NCBI GenBank assembly: GCA_934203355.1
Contig: CAKPZC010000032.1
Location: 1 to 26,115, forward strand
Reading direction: 5' to 3'
Length of the DNA: 26,115 nt
DNA from: an uncultured Prevotella sp.
GTDB lineage: Bacteria > Bacteroidota > Bacteroidia > Bacteroidales > Bacteroidaceae
Below the pieces are notes generated by a model, which worked only from the letters and a program-made list of their open reading frames with translations, had not been told where the DNA came from and did not search any database. The translations under genes and the position numbers were made by a program. Below, one piece after another: positions 17,285-25,810 of this stretch; position 1 is the stretch's first letter; every line of letters begins with the position of its first letter.

Positions 17285-17737
17285 ATGAAAAATAATTTGA
17301 TGATTTTTGCAGTGATGTCTTTGGCTTTAATGACTTCATGCAATGGCAATAAGACTGCACAGAACGCAGTAAATAAAGACTCTGTTAATGTGGCAGACAC
17401 AGCTGTTAACGAGAATGTTGACTTGGCTTCTGTTGCCGGAACATACGAGGGTACATTGCCGGCTGCCGACTGCCCGGGAATAAAGACTGTTCTCACCATT
17501 AACGCTGACAAAACTTACGAACTCAAGCAGGACTACATCGACCGTAAAGACGGTCATGACGAGGCAAGCGGCGTGTTGGAGTTGCTCGACGGCAACGTAC
17601 TGATGCTTGTGCGTCCGTCAAGCGGAGAGCACACGTTCTATAAGGTGAAAGACGACAAGAGCATAATTATGACAGATTCGCTTGGAAATGAACCCGAGGA
17701 TGATATGGCCAAGCTGTATGTGCTGACAAAGAAATAA
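17285..17737 (+). CDS. NlpE-like lipoprotein lacking one CxxC cysteine
   Basis: This 150-residue lipoprotein has its lipobox at LMTSC19. After an unstructured linker, residues about 50-148 match the NlpE N-terminal domain: GTYEGTLPAADCPGIKTVLT, then beta strands and FYKVKDDKSIIMTD. NlpE normally has LPCADCPG with a CxxC pair; here the first Cys is Ala60 and only C63 remains, so the disulfide or metal-binding function is changed. In enterobacteria NlpE reports envelope stress. Here the gene stands between a secreted thioredoxin and a regulator, which fits an envelope redox role. The stop overlaps the AraC start by one base (TAATG). Confidence 0.85.
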   Translation: MKNNLMIFAVMSLALMTSCNGNKTAQNAVNKDSVNVADTAVNENVDLASVAGTYEGTLPAADCPGIKTVLTINADKTYELKQDYIDRKDGHDEASGVLELLDGNVLMLVRPSSGEHTFYKVKDDKSIIMTDSLGNEPEDDMAKLYVLTKK

Positions 17738-18606
17738 TGATTGTCTACAACCTCGAAGATTTTGCCGCCAAATATCTTCTGAAGGACATATTTGGCGCTT
17801 ACGCAGCCCATTTTGCTGTTACTGCGGGATGCAGCGACAGCTTTTCTGATATAGAAGCTTCCAATTCTGAAGATTGCGTCTTCAGCAGAATGATGAGGGA
17901 GCGAACTCTGTTCACTCGACTTCTACTGGTGAAGCAAGGCTGTTGCAAGATTATGGTGCATGCCCAGGGGAGTGAGGAGGGTATGCAACTCTCTGCCAGA
18001 GATTTGCTGATTGTCACTCCTAAAGAAGTTGTAAGCGTTGCCGAGGTTTCACATGACTTTCAGGCTGAGAGCATATTGGTTGACGAGCCTTTCGCCAGCC
18101 AAGCTTCTCGCTATCAGGTGTCGGTAGAAAAATACAATAGTATCTGCGACATATTCCATTTCGTTCGCGACATAGTGCGCCATCAACATATCAACAAGAT
18201 AGAGATGATACGCAGTATGTTTAATGTGCTGAAGCTCATTATCGACGAATTGCCTTACGAGTTGTGCTCGGTGTCGCGCGACCTTGATCACAAGAAGGAA
18301 ATCTACGAGATATTCCTGCACAATATCTACCGCTATTTCCGCAAGGAACGACAGATACGTTTCTATGCCGACAAGATGAATGTGTCGCCAGCCTACCTAT
18401 CGCGACTTGTGAAGGAGATAAGTGGCTCAACAATCAATGAGCATCTGACATCGCTTGTATACAAGGAGATATGTAATCTGCTTATACAATCGGACATGAC
18501 AATAGGCGAGATTTCCGACCTTCTGAGTTTTAGCGACCAGAGCGCTATGACCAACTTCTTTAAGCAGCGTTCGGGCATGACCCCGTTGGCTTATCGTAAT
18601 AAGTAG
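17737..18606 (+). CDS. AraC-family transcriptional regulator
   Basis: This 289-residue protein has an N-terminal sensing half without clear motifs (about 1-180) and a C-terminal AraC DNA-binding domain (about 187-287). The two helix-turn-helix units are IRFYADKMNVSPAYLSRLVK (207-226) and TIGEISDLLSFSDQSAMTNF (255-274), ending with the signature FKQRSGMTPLAYR. It is translated in a coupled way with the NlpE-like gene, so it likely regulates this operon in response to an intracellular signal. It is the last gene before a strong terminator. The inducer is unknown. Confidence 0.93.
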   Translation: MIVYNLEDFAAKYLLKDIFGAYAAHFAVTAGCSDSFSDIEASNSEDCVFSRMMRERTLFTRLLLVKQGCCKIMVHAQGSEEGMQLSARDLLIVTPKEVVSVAEVSHDFQAESILVDEPFASQASRYQVSVEKYNSICDIFHFVRDIVRHQHINKIEMIRSMFNVLKLIIDELPYELCSVSRDLDHKKEIYEIFLHNIYRYFRKERQIRFYADKMNVSPAYLSRLVKEISGSTINEHLTSLVYKEICNLLIQSDMTIGEISDLLSFSDQSAMTNFFKQRSGMTPLAYRNK

Positions 18607-18640
18607 CAGTAGACGTGGAAAAAAGTATATATTACAAAAG

Positions 18641-18691
18641 AAGCCTGTAAGCCGAATCCAGCGATGTGGATTAGCTTACAGGCTTTCTTTT
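18641..18691. terminator. Bidirectional terminator between araC-type gene and aspA
   Basis: AAGCCTGTAAGC (18641-18652) pairs with GCTTACAGGCTT (18674-18685), and an inner AATCC/GGATT pair continues the stem. TTTCTTTT follows on the plus strand and a T-rich tract on the minus strand, so it can stop transcription from both converging genes. Confidence 0.9.
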
Positions 18692-18723
18692 ACTTATTTA
18701 TATAAGGCTTGTTTTAGTTGTCA

Positions 18724-20142
18724 TTACTTCAAAGAGAACTTGCTTGAGTGAAGCATTTCCTTCGGGTCGAGAGCCTTGTCGAGTTCTTCCTTGCTCATCA
18801 ATCCCTGCTCAATCACGATGTCGTAAACCGAGCGACCAGTAGCGTGAGCTTCCTTGGCAACCTTTGAGCTGCTCTTGTAGCCGATGATAGGGTTGAGGGC
18901 TGTCACGATGCCGATGCTGTTCTTTACCATGTCGTAGCAACGCTCCTTGTTAACGGTGATGCCGAGCACACATTCCTCGGTCAATGTCTCGATGACGTTC
19001 TTCAACCATGTGAGGCTCTCGAAGAGACTTGCGGTTATGATAGGCTCCATAACATTCAACTCGAGCTGACCAGCCTCGGCTGCGAAGCAAACGGTTGTGT
19101 CGTTGCCGATAACCTTGAAACAAACCTGATTTGTAACCTCGGGAATAACGGGGTTCACCTTGCCAGGCATGATAGATGATCCAGGAGCCTTAGGAGGCAG
19201 GTTGATTTCGTTCAAACCGCAACGTGGACCAGAAGCCATAAGACGGAGGTCGTTGCAAATCTTAGAGAGCTTGATAGCCAAACGCTTTAAAGCTGAAGAG
19301 TAGCTTACGTAAGCACCAGTGTCGGGCGTAGCCTCTACAAGGTCGCTTGCCGACACGAAATTCTCGCCAGTGAGCTTGCTAAGGTTGGCAGCACATAGTT
19401 TGGCGAAGCCTGGAACGGCGTTCAAGCCAGTACCGATGGCTGTGCCACCCATATTGATTTCGTGCAACAATTTCACGTTGCGCTCAAGGTTGAGGATTTC
19501 CTCCTCAAGGTTGTTGGCGTAGGCATTGAATTCCTGACCGATAGTCATAGGCACTGCGTCCTGCAACTGTGTGCGGCCCATCTTGATGGTGTCGTTGTAT
19601 TCCTCAGCCTTGTAGCGGAAAGCGCTGATTAGTCCTGTCAGTGCGCCCACCAAGTGGATATTCATGCGTATCAATGCCAAGCGTATTGATGTGGGATAAG
19701 CGTCGTTGGTGCTCTGTCCGCAGTTAACGTGGTCGTTGGGCGAGCAATACTGGTATTCGCCCTTGTTGTGTCCCATGATTTCGAGAGCACGGTTGGCGAT
19801 AACCTCATTTATGTTCATGTTAACAGAAGTGCCAGCACCACCCTGAATCATGTCGATAGGGAAGTTTTCGTGCCACTTGCCGTCGATGATTTCGCGGCAG
19901 GCTTCGGACATAGCACTTGCTATCTCGTCGTTGATAACGCCAAGCGAGTGGTTGGTCTGAGCGGCAGCCAGCTTCACGTATGCATTAGCAATGATGAAGT
20001 CGGGATAGTCGCGCATGGTCTTGCGAGAGATATGATAGTTGTTAATACCGCGCTGTGTCTGTACTCCGTAAAGTGCGTCAGCTGGAACTTTGAGCTCACC
20101 GAGGAGGTCAGTTTCTACTCTGAATTTGTTTTCTTCTGCCAT
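18724..20142 (-). CDS. aspA: Aspartate ammonia-lyase (aspartase)
   Basis: This 472-residue enzyme interconverts L-aspartate with fumarate and ammonia, feeding fumarate respiration and succinate formation in the cytoplasm. It carries the superfamily signature GSSIMPGKVNP (321-331) with the catalytic serine in the SS loop. GGAGTSVNMNINEVIAN (101-117) and STNDAYPTS (144-152) are of aspartase type; class II fumarase would have SGTQ-type residues here, so aspA is preferred over fumC. Start MAEENKFRVETDLLG is normal. A -7 box lies about 43 bases upstream, and the gene ends at the shared terminator. Confidence 0.95.
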   Translation of the reverse strand: MAEENKFRVETDLLGELKVPADALYGVQTQRGINNYHISRKTMRDYPDFIIANAYVKLAAAQTNHSLGVINDEIASAMSEACREIIDGKWHENFPIDMIQGGAGTSVNMNINEVIANRALEIMGHNKGEYQYCSPNDHVNCGQSTNDAYPTSIRLALIRMNIHLVGALTGLISAFRYKAEEYNDTIKMGRTQLQDAVPMTIGQEFNAYANNLEEEILNLERNVKLLHEINMGGTAIGTGLNAVPGFAKLCAANLSKLTGENFVSASDLVEATPDTGAYVSYSSALKRLAIKLSKICNDLRLMASGPRCGLNEINLPPKAPGSSIMPGKVNPVIPEVTNQVCFKVIGNDTTVCFAAEAGQLELNVMEPIITASLFESLTWLKNVIETLTEECVLGITVNKERCYDMVKNSIGIVTALNPIIGYKSSSKVAKEAHATGRSVYDIVIEQGLMSKEELDKALDPKEMLHSSKFSLK

Positions 20143-20184
20143 AGTTTTTTAAGTTGTTATTTATTGTTCTTTTTTTTTCTGATG

Positions 20185-20192
20185 CAAAGTTA
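20185..20192 (-). promoter_or_regulatory. Candidate -7 box of aspA
   Basis: TAACTTTG on the minus strand fits TAnnTTTG and lies 43 bases before the aspA ATG. No TTTG is found at the -33 distance, so the call rests on one box. The rest of the 177-base gap 20143-20319 is AT-rich and shows nothing else. Confidence 0.5.
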
Positions 20193-20319
20193 CTGCTTAT
20201 ATTCCGCATTCGTTTTATAAAAAATGAATCTTAATTTGTAAAAAACAAACTTCTCATCTGCTTATTAGTTACCTTTACAATATATAGTTAATTTCTCATT
20301 TTGATATTTTGTGATTCAA

Positions 20320-21237
20320 TCAATTGAGTGATATATTTATGTTTTCGTCGTTGGTGTCGAATGTGAAGTTGCCAGAAACATTCGATGTAAAGAATGTACC
20401 TGTAGCGGTTGTAGTGCAGTGTTGACGGAAAGTGACATTGCTCAGCGTTCGTGTGTAGATAGTTTCGTCAGCGGCATTCTTCATGTTGATAGTCACATCC
20501 ATTATTTGTTCTTGAGAGTTGAGTAAGAATGAGAATGTAAATTTTTTGCCAGTGAATGATGGGAGTTTTACAGGGTCGCGATTTAAAAGTAAAGTATATG
20601 TCAGGTCTTTGTCTGTAAGACCAGTGGCAGGGTTGAACGAGTAGGGGGCTTGTGCCTCTGTTTTTGACGGATTGAAGATAGCCTCGATTTTTTCCACGTC
20701 GTTGGGATAAGTGTCGGTAACGTGGAGTTGAAATGAAGATGTGACGCGTTTGCCGAAGTCGACGTTAACGTTTTGCGAGGTGTTGCCAGCTACTGTGACA
20801 TTCATGGATTTTGTGTAGAGAGCCACGGGAGCATACTGCTCGTTTATGGATGCCTCGGTGGGCGATGTGATTGTTGCCACTTGTGATTCCTCGGTTCTTG
20901 CCTTGTGCGTCACAGCTACAAACGTGTAGGTGCCGACGTGCAATGGACAAGATATGCGGAAAAAGTTGTTGTCGGTTGGGTCGGTCTTTGCGATAGAGTA
21001 TACCTCTTTGCCTTCTGTGTCGAACACTTTAAATGCAATACGACTTACTTTGGGGGCGGTTGTTGTGCCACGTGTGGGCGAATAATAGCCTTCATCGGGA
21101 ACAACTGAGACATCAAGGCCCGAGAACGAAACCTCTACATTAACCACGTTATTGTTGTAGGAATAATTCTCTTCCGAGCTGCATGAAACAAGAAATAGGA
21201 ATGAGAGTAATAAAAATATACAATTTAACTTTTTCAT
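20320..21237 (-). CDS. Fimbrillin-like (FimB/Mfa2-type) surface lipoprotein
   Basis: This 305-residue lipoprotein has lipobox FLVSC19SSEE. The pattern is that of the fimbrillin/Mfa2 group: an early beta domain with KVSRIAFKVFDTEGKEVYS, FFRISCPLHVGTYTFVAVTH, then a second beta domain (VTSSFQLHVTDTYPNDVEKI) and a beta-rich C-terminus. Such proteins form or anchor type V fimbriae on the cell surface. It stands alone: downstream is aspA with its own promoter box, and upstream is a hairpin after the dehydrogenase gene. It is not followed by other fimbrial genes, so its partner subunits must lie elsewhere. Exact subfamily uncertain. Confidence 0.75.
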   Translation of the reverse strand: MKKLNCIFLLLSFLFLVSCSSEENYSYNNNVVNVEVSFSGLDVSVVPDEGYYSPTRGTTTAPKVSRIAFKVFDTEGKEVYSIAKTDPTDNNFFRISCPLHVGTYTFVAVTHKARTEESQVATITSPTEASINEQYAPVALYTKSMNVTVAGNTSQNVNVDFGKRVTSSFQLHVTDTYPNDVEKIEAIFNPSKTEAQAPYSFNPATGLTDKDLTYTLLLNRDPVKLPSFTGKKFTFSFLLNSQEQIMDVTINMKNAADETIYTRTLSNVTFRQHCTTTATGTFFTSNVSGNFTFDTNDENINISLN

Positions 21238-21299
21238 AATATATATTTGTTAGTGTATGTTTTAAGTTTGATAAGATTTATATAAAAATAGAGAGTAAT

Positions 21300-21340
21300 G
21301 TGTAGTGTGTCAAAATGTGATTCATTTCGACACTCTACAC
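21300..21340 (-). terminator. Hairpin after the acyl-CoA dehydrogenase gene
   Basis: GTGTAGTGTGTC (21300-21311) pairs with GACACTCTACAC (21329-21340) with one mismatch over 12 positions and a 17-base loop. It lies 27 bases past the dehydrogenase stop. On the minus strand a T-rich stretch follows only after about ten bases, so termination is probable but not classic. Confidence 0.5.
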
Positions 21341-21366
21341 ATTCGATGTATAATAATCAAAATTGA

Positions 21367-23073
21367 TTATTCAGCACGGAAGCTTGGAAGATCTTCCTTG
21401 ATGAAGTTCATGACATAGGCATGTTCGCCAATAACGTTTGCCTGAGCCATGCGCACATACACGTTGGCACTCTTGGCAAAGAGCTCAGCCGAGCGTGTTG
21501 CGTCGTCGAGGATAAGGAGCGACATGATAATCTCGCAAGTCATGTTGTAGAGGCGGCGTGCGAGGAAATCGTGCATTTCCTGATCCTGTGCATCCTTGAC
21601 GTATTCAAGAGCCTGCTCGTAGAGCTTCACCATCTCAACGACGCGAGCCTTCAGTGGCTTCAACTCGTCGGCAACTTCATTCTCAAGCATCTCCTTGATG
21701 ATAGAGAGATAGGTGCCGTTAGAGATGTAGCGGATGGCTGCCACAACCTGAAGCTGTGTTGTACCCTCGTAGATAGAGAAGATACGTGCGTCGCGATACA
21801 GACGCTGACACTTATACTCCATGATGAAGCCCGAACCGCCATGCACCTGGATAGCGTCGTATGTGTTCTGGTTGGCATACTCAGAGTTCATACCCTTTGC
21901 CAGCGGTGTGAAGGCATCGGCAAGACGTGAGTACTTCTTGAGTTCCTGACGCTCCTCGGCTGTGAGCTTGCGCTCGCGCTGGATGTCTTCAAGAGCCTTG
22001 TAGATGTCTACGTAGCGTGCTGTCTGATAGAGGATAGAGCGACCTGCGTCGAGCTTTGCCTTGATGCGGGCAATCATATCGTAAACGGCAGGGAACTTCA
22101 CAATCTCTGTATCGAACTGCTTGCGCTCGCGTGCATACTTCAGAGCCTCGTCGTAGGCAGCCTGGCTTACGCCTACCGACTGTGCAGCGATGCCAAGACG
22201 TGCACCGTTCATAAGAGCCATGACGTACTTGATGAGTCCGAGACGTGTAGAACCGCAAAGCTCTGCCTTGGCGTTCTTGTATACAAGCTCGCAAGTAGGT
22301 GAGCCATGGATACCAAGCTTGTGCTCGATGTGACGAACAGTAACACCACCGTCGCGCTTGTCGTAGATGAACATTGACAGACCACGACCGTCGCGTGTGC
22401 CCTCCTCAGAGCGTGCAAGCACGAGGTGGATGTCTGAATCGCCGTTGGTGATGAAACGCTTAACACCGTTCAAACGCCATGTGCCGTCCTCGTCCTGTGT
22501 AGCCTTGAGCATAACGCGCTGAAGGTCGGAACCTGCATCAGGCTCGGTCAAGTCCATTGACATGGTCTCGCCTGCGCAAACACGCGGGATATACTTCTGG
22601 CGCTGCTCCTCCGAACCGAACTCGTAGAGAGTCTCGATACAATCCTGAAGCGACCAGATGTTCTGGAAACCAGCGTCGGCACACGAAACAATCTCCGAAG
22701 CCATTGAGTACGGAGTGATAGGCATGTTAAGACCGTTGTAGCGGCGAGGCATAGAGATGCCCCACAAGCCAGCCTGACGTGTAGCCTCGATATTCTCGTA
22801 GGTCTTCGATGCGTAGTGCATGCGACCGTCTACGAGGTGCGGCCCCTCAAGGTCGACATCCTCCGAGTTAGGCTCGATGATGTTGGCAGCGATGTCGCCG
22901 GTAATCTCAAGCACACGCTTATAGTTCTCGATAGCGTCCTTGAAGTCGACGGGCGCATCCTCAAATTTATCTTTGTCGGCGTAGTTGCGCTCCTTGAGTT
23001 CAACGACGCGCTGCATTTCCGGGTGATTAAGATAGAAATCGTACTCCGGATGGTCGGTATAATAGTTAGCCAT
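21367..23073 (-). CDS. Acyl-CoA dehydrogenase
   Basis: This 568-residue flavoprotein oxidises acyl-CoA thioesters and passes electrons to ETF. The core is typical: MDLTEPDAGSDLQ (173-185) at the FAD/substrate site, GVKRFITNGDSD, ARERKQFDTEIVKFPAVYDM (314-333), IQVHGGSGFIMEY and RDARIFSIYEGTTQLQ (427-442) with catalytic Glu436. About 120 extra C-terminal helical residues make it longer than the usual 380-residue enzyme, matching the long acyl-CoA dehydrogenases of Bacteroidetes. It lies downstream of etfB and etfA, its expected electron acceptor, with a four-helix-bundle element in between. The acyl chain specificity cannot be read. Confidence 0.93.
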   Translation of the reverse strand: MANYYTDHPEYDFYLNHPEMQRVVELKERNYADKDKFEDAPVDFKDAIENYKRVLEITGDIAANIIEPNSEDVDLEGPHLVDGRMHYASKTYENIEATRQAGLWGISMPRRYNGLNMPITPYSMASEIVSCADAGFQNIWSLQDCIETLYEFGSEEQRQKYIPRVCAGETMSMDLTEPDAGSDLQRVMLKATQDEDGTWRLNGVKRFITNGDSDIHLVLARSEEGTRDGRGLSMFIYDKRDGGVTVRHIEHKLGIHGSPTCELVYKNAKAELCGSTRLGLIKYVMALMNGARLGIAAQSVGVSQAAYDEALKYARERKQFDTEIVKFPAVYDMIARIKAKLDAGRSILYQTARYVDIYKALEDIQRERKLTAEERQELKKYSRLADAFTPLAKGMNSEYANQNTYDAIQVHGGSGFIMEYKCQRLYRDARIFSIYEGTTQLQVVAAIRYISNGTYLSIIKEMLENEVADELKPLKARVVEMVKLYEQALEYVKDAQDQEMHDFLARRLYNMTCEIIMSLLILDDATRSAELFAKSANVYVRMAQANVIGEHAYVMNFIKEDLPSFRAE

Positions 23074-23110
23074 TGTTTTTTAAAGAATTTAGAGCATTTA
23101 AAGAAGTTAG

Positions 23111-23673
23111 AGAAGTTAGAGCCATATGCTGTTCTCCTACATATTACTTGTTATCATAGCTACAACTCGTCTGCAAATGAAGATTCTTTTATTTTTCTTC
23201 CATAGGCATTAAGGAGCCTGCTGACATCTTCAATTAAACCATTAAGTTGTTCATATTCGTTTGTAGAAATGTATGCTAAGTCTTTTGACAGAATAACATA
23301 ATATCTACATTCTTCCAAACTGCCTTGACTTATATTTATAAATCGCAGTTTGTCAGCTTTGCTCAGTTTCCTATATCCTTCTGCTATATTCGCAGGTATA
23401 GATACGGCAGCACGCTGAAATTGAGAACACAATCCAAATCTCTCTATGTTTGGGAATTTGCAGGATATATTATATACAAGCAAAACAAAAGCGTGAGCTT
23501 TTTGCCATACTATCAAGTCTTTGAAAGAGGTACTCATATTACAACATTAATGATTATATTCAAGTGCCAAAAGCAAGATTTATATAGTAGTTAAAGAAGT
23601 TTTTGCTTGGCAAGCGGCAATGCTGAATTTAACCAATGGTTCTTTTGCAGAACGACATATGGCTTTAACTTCT
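23111..23673. mobile_element. Candidate insertion unit carrying the four-helix-bundle gene, 27-base inverted repeats
   Basis: The left end (23111-23137, AGAAGTTAGAGCCATATGC and on) and the reverse complement of 23647-23673 (AGAAGTTAAAGCCATATGT and on) agree at 23 of 27 positions. The unit is 563 bases and holds only the S23-type gene. Outside each end are runs of gaagtta-like repeats (23094-23110; 23683-23716), also in inverted orientation. No transposase is present, so it would need help in trans or be an old insertion. The repeats are seen directly; mobility is inference. Confidence 0.6.
23160..23537 (-). CDS. Four-helix-bundle protein (S23 / 23S rRNA intervening-sequence type)
   Basis: This 125-residue protein matches the family well: FKDLIVWQKAHAFVLLVY, CSQFQRAAVSIPANIAEGYR, KLRFINISQGSLEECRYYVI, then a last helix. 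Members were first seen in intervening sequences of 23S rRNA genes and are scattered in intergenic sites; they form pentameric bundles of unknown function. Here the gene sits between etfA and the acyl-CoA dehydrogenase gene, on the same strand, inside a unit bounded by inverted repeats (23111-23137 and 23647-23673). It has nothing obvious to do with beta-oxidation and looks like an insertion into the operon. Confidence 0.93.
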   Translation of the reverse strand: MSTSFKDLIVWQKAHAFVLLVYNISCKFPNIERFGLCSQFQRAAVSIPANIAEGYRKLSKADKLRFINISQGSLEECRYYVILSKDLAYISTNEYEQLNGLIEDVSRLLNAYGRKIKESSFADEL

Positions 23674-23724
23674 AACGACCGTAGGGAGCGATAACTTCTT
23701 CAACTTCTATAACTTCTTCAAAAT

Positions 23725-24747
23725 CTACTTATTATTCGCTTTATAGTACTTGATGAGTTTCGGAAGCACCTCTTCAACAGTGCCTGTGATGACGTAGTCG
23801 GCAATCTTGTTGATAGGAGCGTCGGGGTCGTTGTTCACAGAGATGATGATGCCTGAATCCTGCATACCAGCGATGTGCTGAATCTGACCAGAGATACCGC
23901 AGGCGATGTAAACCTTCGGATGAACAGTCACACCAGTCTGACCAATCTGACGGTCGTGGTCGCACCATCCTGCATCAACAGCAGCACGGCTTGCGCCTAC
24001 CTCACCATGAAGTTCCTTGGCAAGCTGGAAGAGCAGGTCGAAGTTCTCCTTTGAACCTACGCCGTAGCCACCAGCCACAACGATAGGAGCACCCTTGAGG
24101 TTGTGCTTAGCAGCCTCAACATGACGGTCGAGCACCTTTACTACATAGTCGGCCTCGGGAACATATTTGGCAACGTCGGCGTATACAACCTCGCCCTTTG
24201 CCTTGCCCTCGTAAACGGCCTTCTGCATCACGCCGCTACGTACGGTAGCCATCTGAGGACGGTGGTCGGGATTGACGATGGTAGCCACGATGTTGCCACC
24301 GAATGCTGGACGAATCTGATAGAGCAGGTTGTCGTAGTGAGTGCCGCTCTTCTTGTCGTCGTAGTCGCCAATCTCAAGCTCTGTACAGTCGGCTGTCAAT
24401 CCGCTGGTGAGCGATGAAGAAACGCGCGGACCAAGGTCGCGACCGATAACAGTTGCACCCATGAGTGCTATCTGCGGCTGCTCCTCCTTGAAGAGGTTGA
24501 CAAGAATGTCGGTGTGAGGAGCTGATGTGTAGGGGAATAGTCCCTCAGCGTCGAATACAAAGAGTTTGTCGACACCATAAGGGAGTATCTGATCCTCCAC
24601 CTTGCCCTTGATGCCAGTTCCGGCAACGATGGCGTTGAGGTCGACGCCAAGCTGGTTGGCAAGCTTACGACCTTTGGTGAGAAGTTCCTGAGACACTTCC
24701 TGAACTTGAGTGCCTTCTATCTCGCAATATACAAATACGTTGTTCAT
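23725..24747 (-). CDS. etfA: Electron transfer flavoprotein subunit alpha
   Basis: This encodes 340 residues starting MNNVFVYCEIEG at 24747. A longer frame from 24816 would add 23 residues read from the AT-rich intergenic repeats, so the inner Met is chosen. The C-terminal FAD domain is clear: PIVVAGGYGVGSKENF, GASRAAVDAGWCDHD (251-265), QIGQTGVTVHPKVYIACGIS, GQIQHIAGM and SVNNDPDAPINKIADY. With EtfB it forms the heterodimer that takes electrons from the acyl-CoA dehydrogenase. It lies between etfB (162 bases upstream) and the S23 unit, co-directional. Confidence 0.95.
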   Translation of the reverse strand: MNNVFVYCEIEGTQVQEVSQELLTKGRKLANQLGVDLNAIVAGTGIKGKVEDQILPYGVDKLFVFDAEGLFPYTSAPHTDILVNLFKEEQPQIALMGATVIGRDLGPRVSSSLTSGLTADCTELEIGDYDDKKSGTHYDNLLYQIRPAFGGNIVATIVNPDHRPQMATVRSGVMQKAVYEGKAKGEVVYADVAKYVPEADYVVKVLDRHVEAAKHNLKGAPIVVAGGYGVGSKENFDLLFQLAKELHGEVGASRAAVDAGWCDHDRQIGQTGVTVHPKVYIACGISGQIQHIAGMQDSGIIISVNNDPDAPINKIADYVITGTVEEVLPKLIKYYKANNK

Positions 24748-24909
24748 ATTTTCTGATTTAGGAGTTTTGAATTTTGAGTTTTGAATTATGCGCTCTGCGC
24801 ATTTAGAGTTTATCATTTTTGAGTTATGAATTCTTCATTCAAAAATTCAAAAAATCAACATTGCGGCTGTGCCGCAACAATTCAACATTCAAAATTCAAC
24901 ATTCAAAAT
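24748..24909. repeat. AT-rich intergenic repeat region with two perfect hairpins between etfB and etfA
   Basis: This stretch holds many variants of attcaaaattcaa/ttttgagttttgaa and two perfect stem-loops: ATGCGC-TCT-GCGCAT (24788-24802) and TTGCGGC-TGT-GCCGCAA (24861-24877). It separates two genes that should be cotranslated. The 16 bases GAATTTTGAGTTTTGA at 24769-24784 also occur in CRISPR spacer 1676-1707. It looks like an extragenic repeat element that may modulate the EtfB:EtfA mRNA balance. Confidence 0.7.
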
Positions 24910-25779
24910 TTAACCAATAATCTTTTCGTCCAACAATTCCTTAATGAGACCCTCGATGTCGGCGTCGCAGCCTGTGAGTGTCTTGCTTTCTTTAGCCTGG
25001 AACACGATGTTCTTCACAGCCTTCACCTTGGTAGGTGAACCGCTCAAGCCGCACTGCTGCGGGTCGCCGTCAACGTCGGCAACAGTCCACTGGTTGAGTG
25101 TGAGATAAGGACGCTCCTTGTAGAGGTAGTTGTACTTATTCTCCGAATTGCGCTCCATAGGAGCTGTGGCACGCTTGTATTTCATCACGAGTTTGGCGTT
25201 GGCTGGGCGACATGGAGCTGCAGAACCAGTAACGGTGACAACGAGCGGCATGGGAGCCTCAACTGTCTCTACACCACCGTCGATGTGGCGGCGTATGGTG
25301 AGCTTGCCGTCCTCGCACTTGAGTATTTTCTCAGCATATGTCACCTGTGAGAGGCCGAGCTTCTGAGCAACCTGCGGACCTACCTGAGCTGTATCACCGT
25401 CGATAGCCTGACGACCACCGATAACTACATCTACATTGCCAATCTTCTGGATGGCTGTAGCAAGAGCGTAAGATGTGGCGAGGGTGTCTGCACCGGCAAA
25501 GAGACGGTCGGTGAGCAACCATCCTGTGTCGGCACCACGGTAAAGTCCCTGACGTATTACCTCAGCAGCACGGGGAGGGCCCATTGTCAATATACCTACT
25601 GTTGAACCTGGGTTCTGCTCCTTCAGGCGCAGAGCCTGCTCCAACGCATTCAAATCTTCAGGATTGAAGATAGCCGGCAGGGCTGCGCGGTTGACGGTGC
25701 CTTCGGCTGTCATAGCGTCTTTGCCGACGTTTCTTGTGTCGGGTACTTGCTTGGCAAGTACAACAATTTTCAAACTCAT
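24910..25779 (-). CDS. etfB: Electron transfer flavoprotein subunit beta
   Basis: This 289-residue protein begins SLKIVVLAKQVPDT, the ETF-beta start, and has GRQAIDGDTAQVGP (122-135), the nucleotide-binding signature, followed by KLGLSQVTYAEKIL and PMPLVVTVTGSAAPCRPANA. It pairs with EtfA to carry electrons from the acyl-CoA dehydrogenase encoded downstream towards the quinone pool or another acceptor. It is the first gene of the operon, with a consensus promoter 32 bases upstream. Length is slightly above the usual 250-260 residues because of a longer C-terminal tail. Confidence 0.95.
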   Translation of the reverse strand: MSLKIVVLAKQVPDTRNVGKDAMTAEGTVNRAALPAIFNPEDLNALEQALRLKEQNPGSTVGILTMGPPRAAEVIRQGLYRGADTGWLLTDRLFAGADTLATSYALATAIQKIGNVDVVIGGRQAIDGDTAQVGPQVAQKLGLSQVTYAEKILKCEDGKLTIRRHIDGGVETVEAPMPLVVTVTGSAAPCRPANAKLVMKYKRATAPMERNSENKYNYLYKERPYLTLNQWTVADVDGDPQQCGLSGSPTKVKAVKNIVFQAKESKTLTGCDADIEGLIKELLDEKIIG

Positions 25780-25810
25780 ATATTATTAAATTATTGTAAT
25801 ATCTGGATTG

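Noticed and set aside
18724..20142. Class II fumarase as an alternative to aspartase
   Set aside because: The GAGTSVNMN segment and overall motif set fit aspartase better than the SGTQSNMN pattern of fumarase.
24769..24784. Self-targeting of the etf intergenic region by a CRISPR spacer
   Set aside because: Only 16 bases match, and the flank is TAAT rather than TTTV, so cleavage here is not expected.
24748..24816. Longer start for etfA adding 23 residues
   Set aside because: The extension is translated from the AT-rich repeat and does not look like the ETF-alpha N-terminus, which begins MNNVFVYCE.
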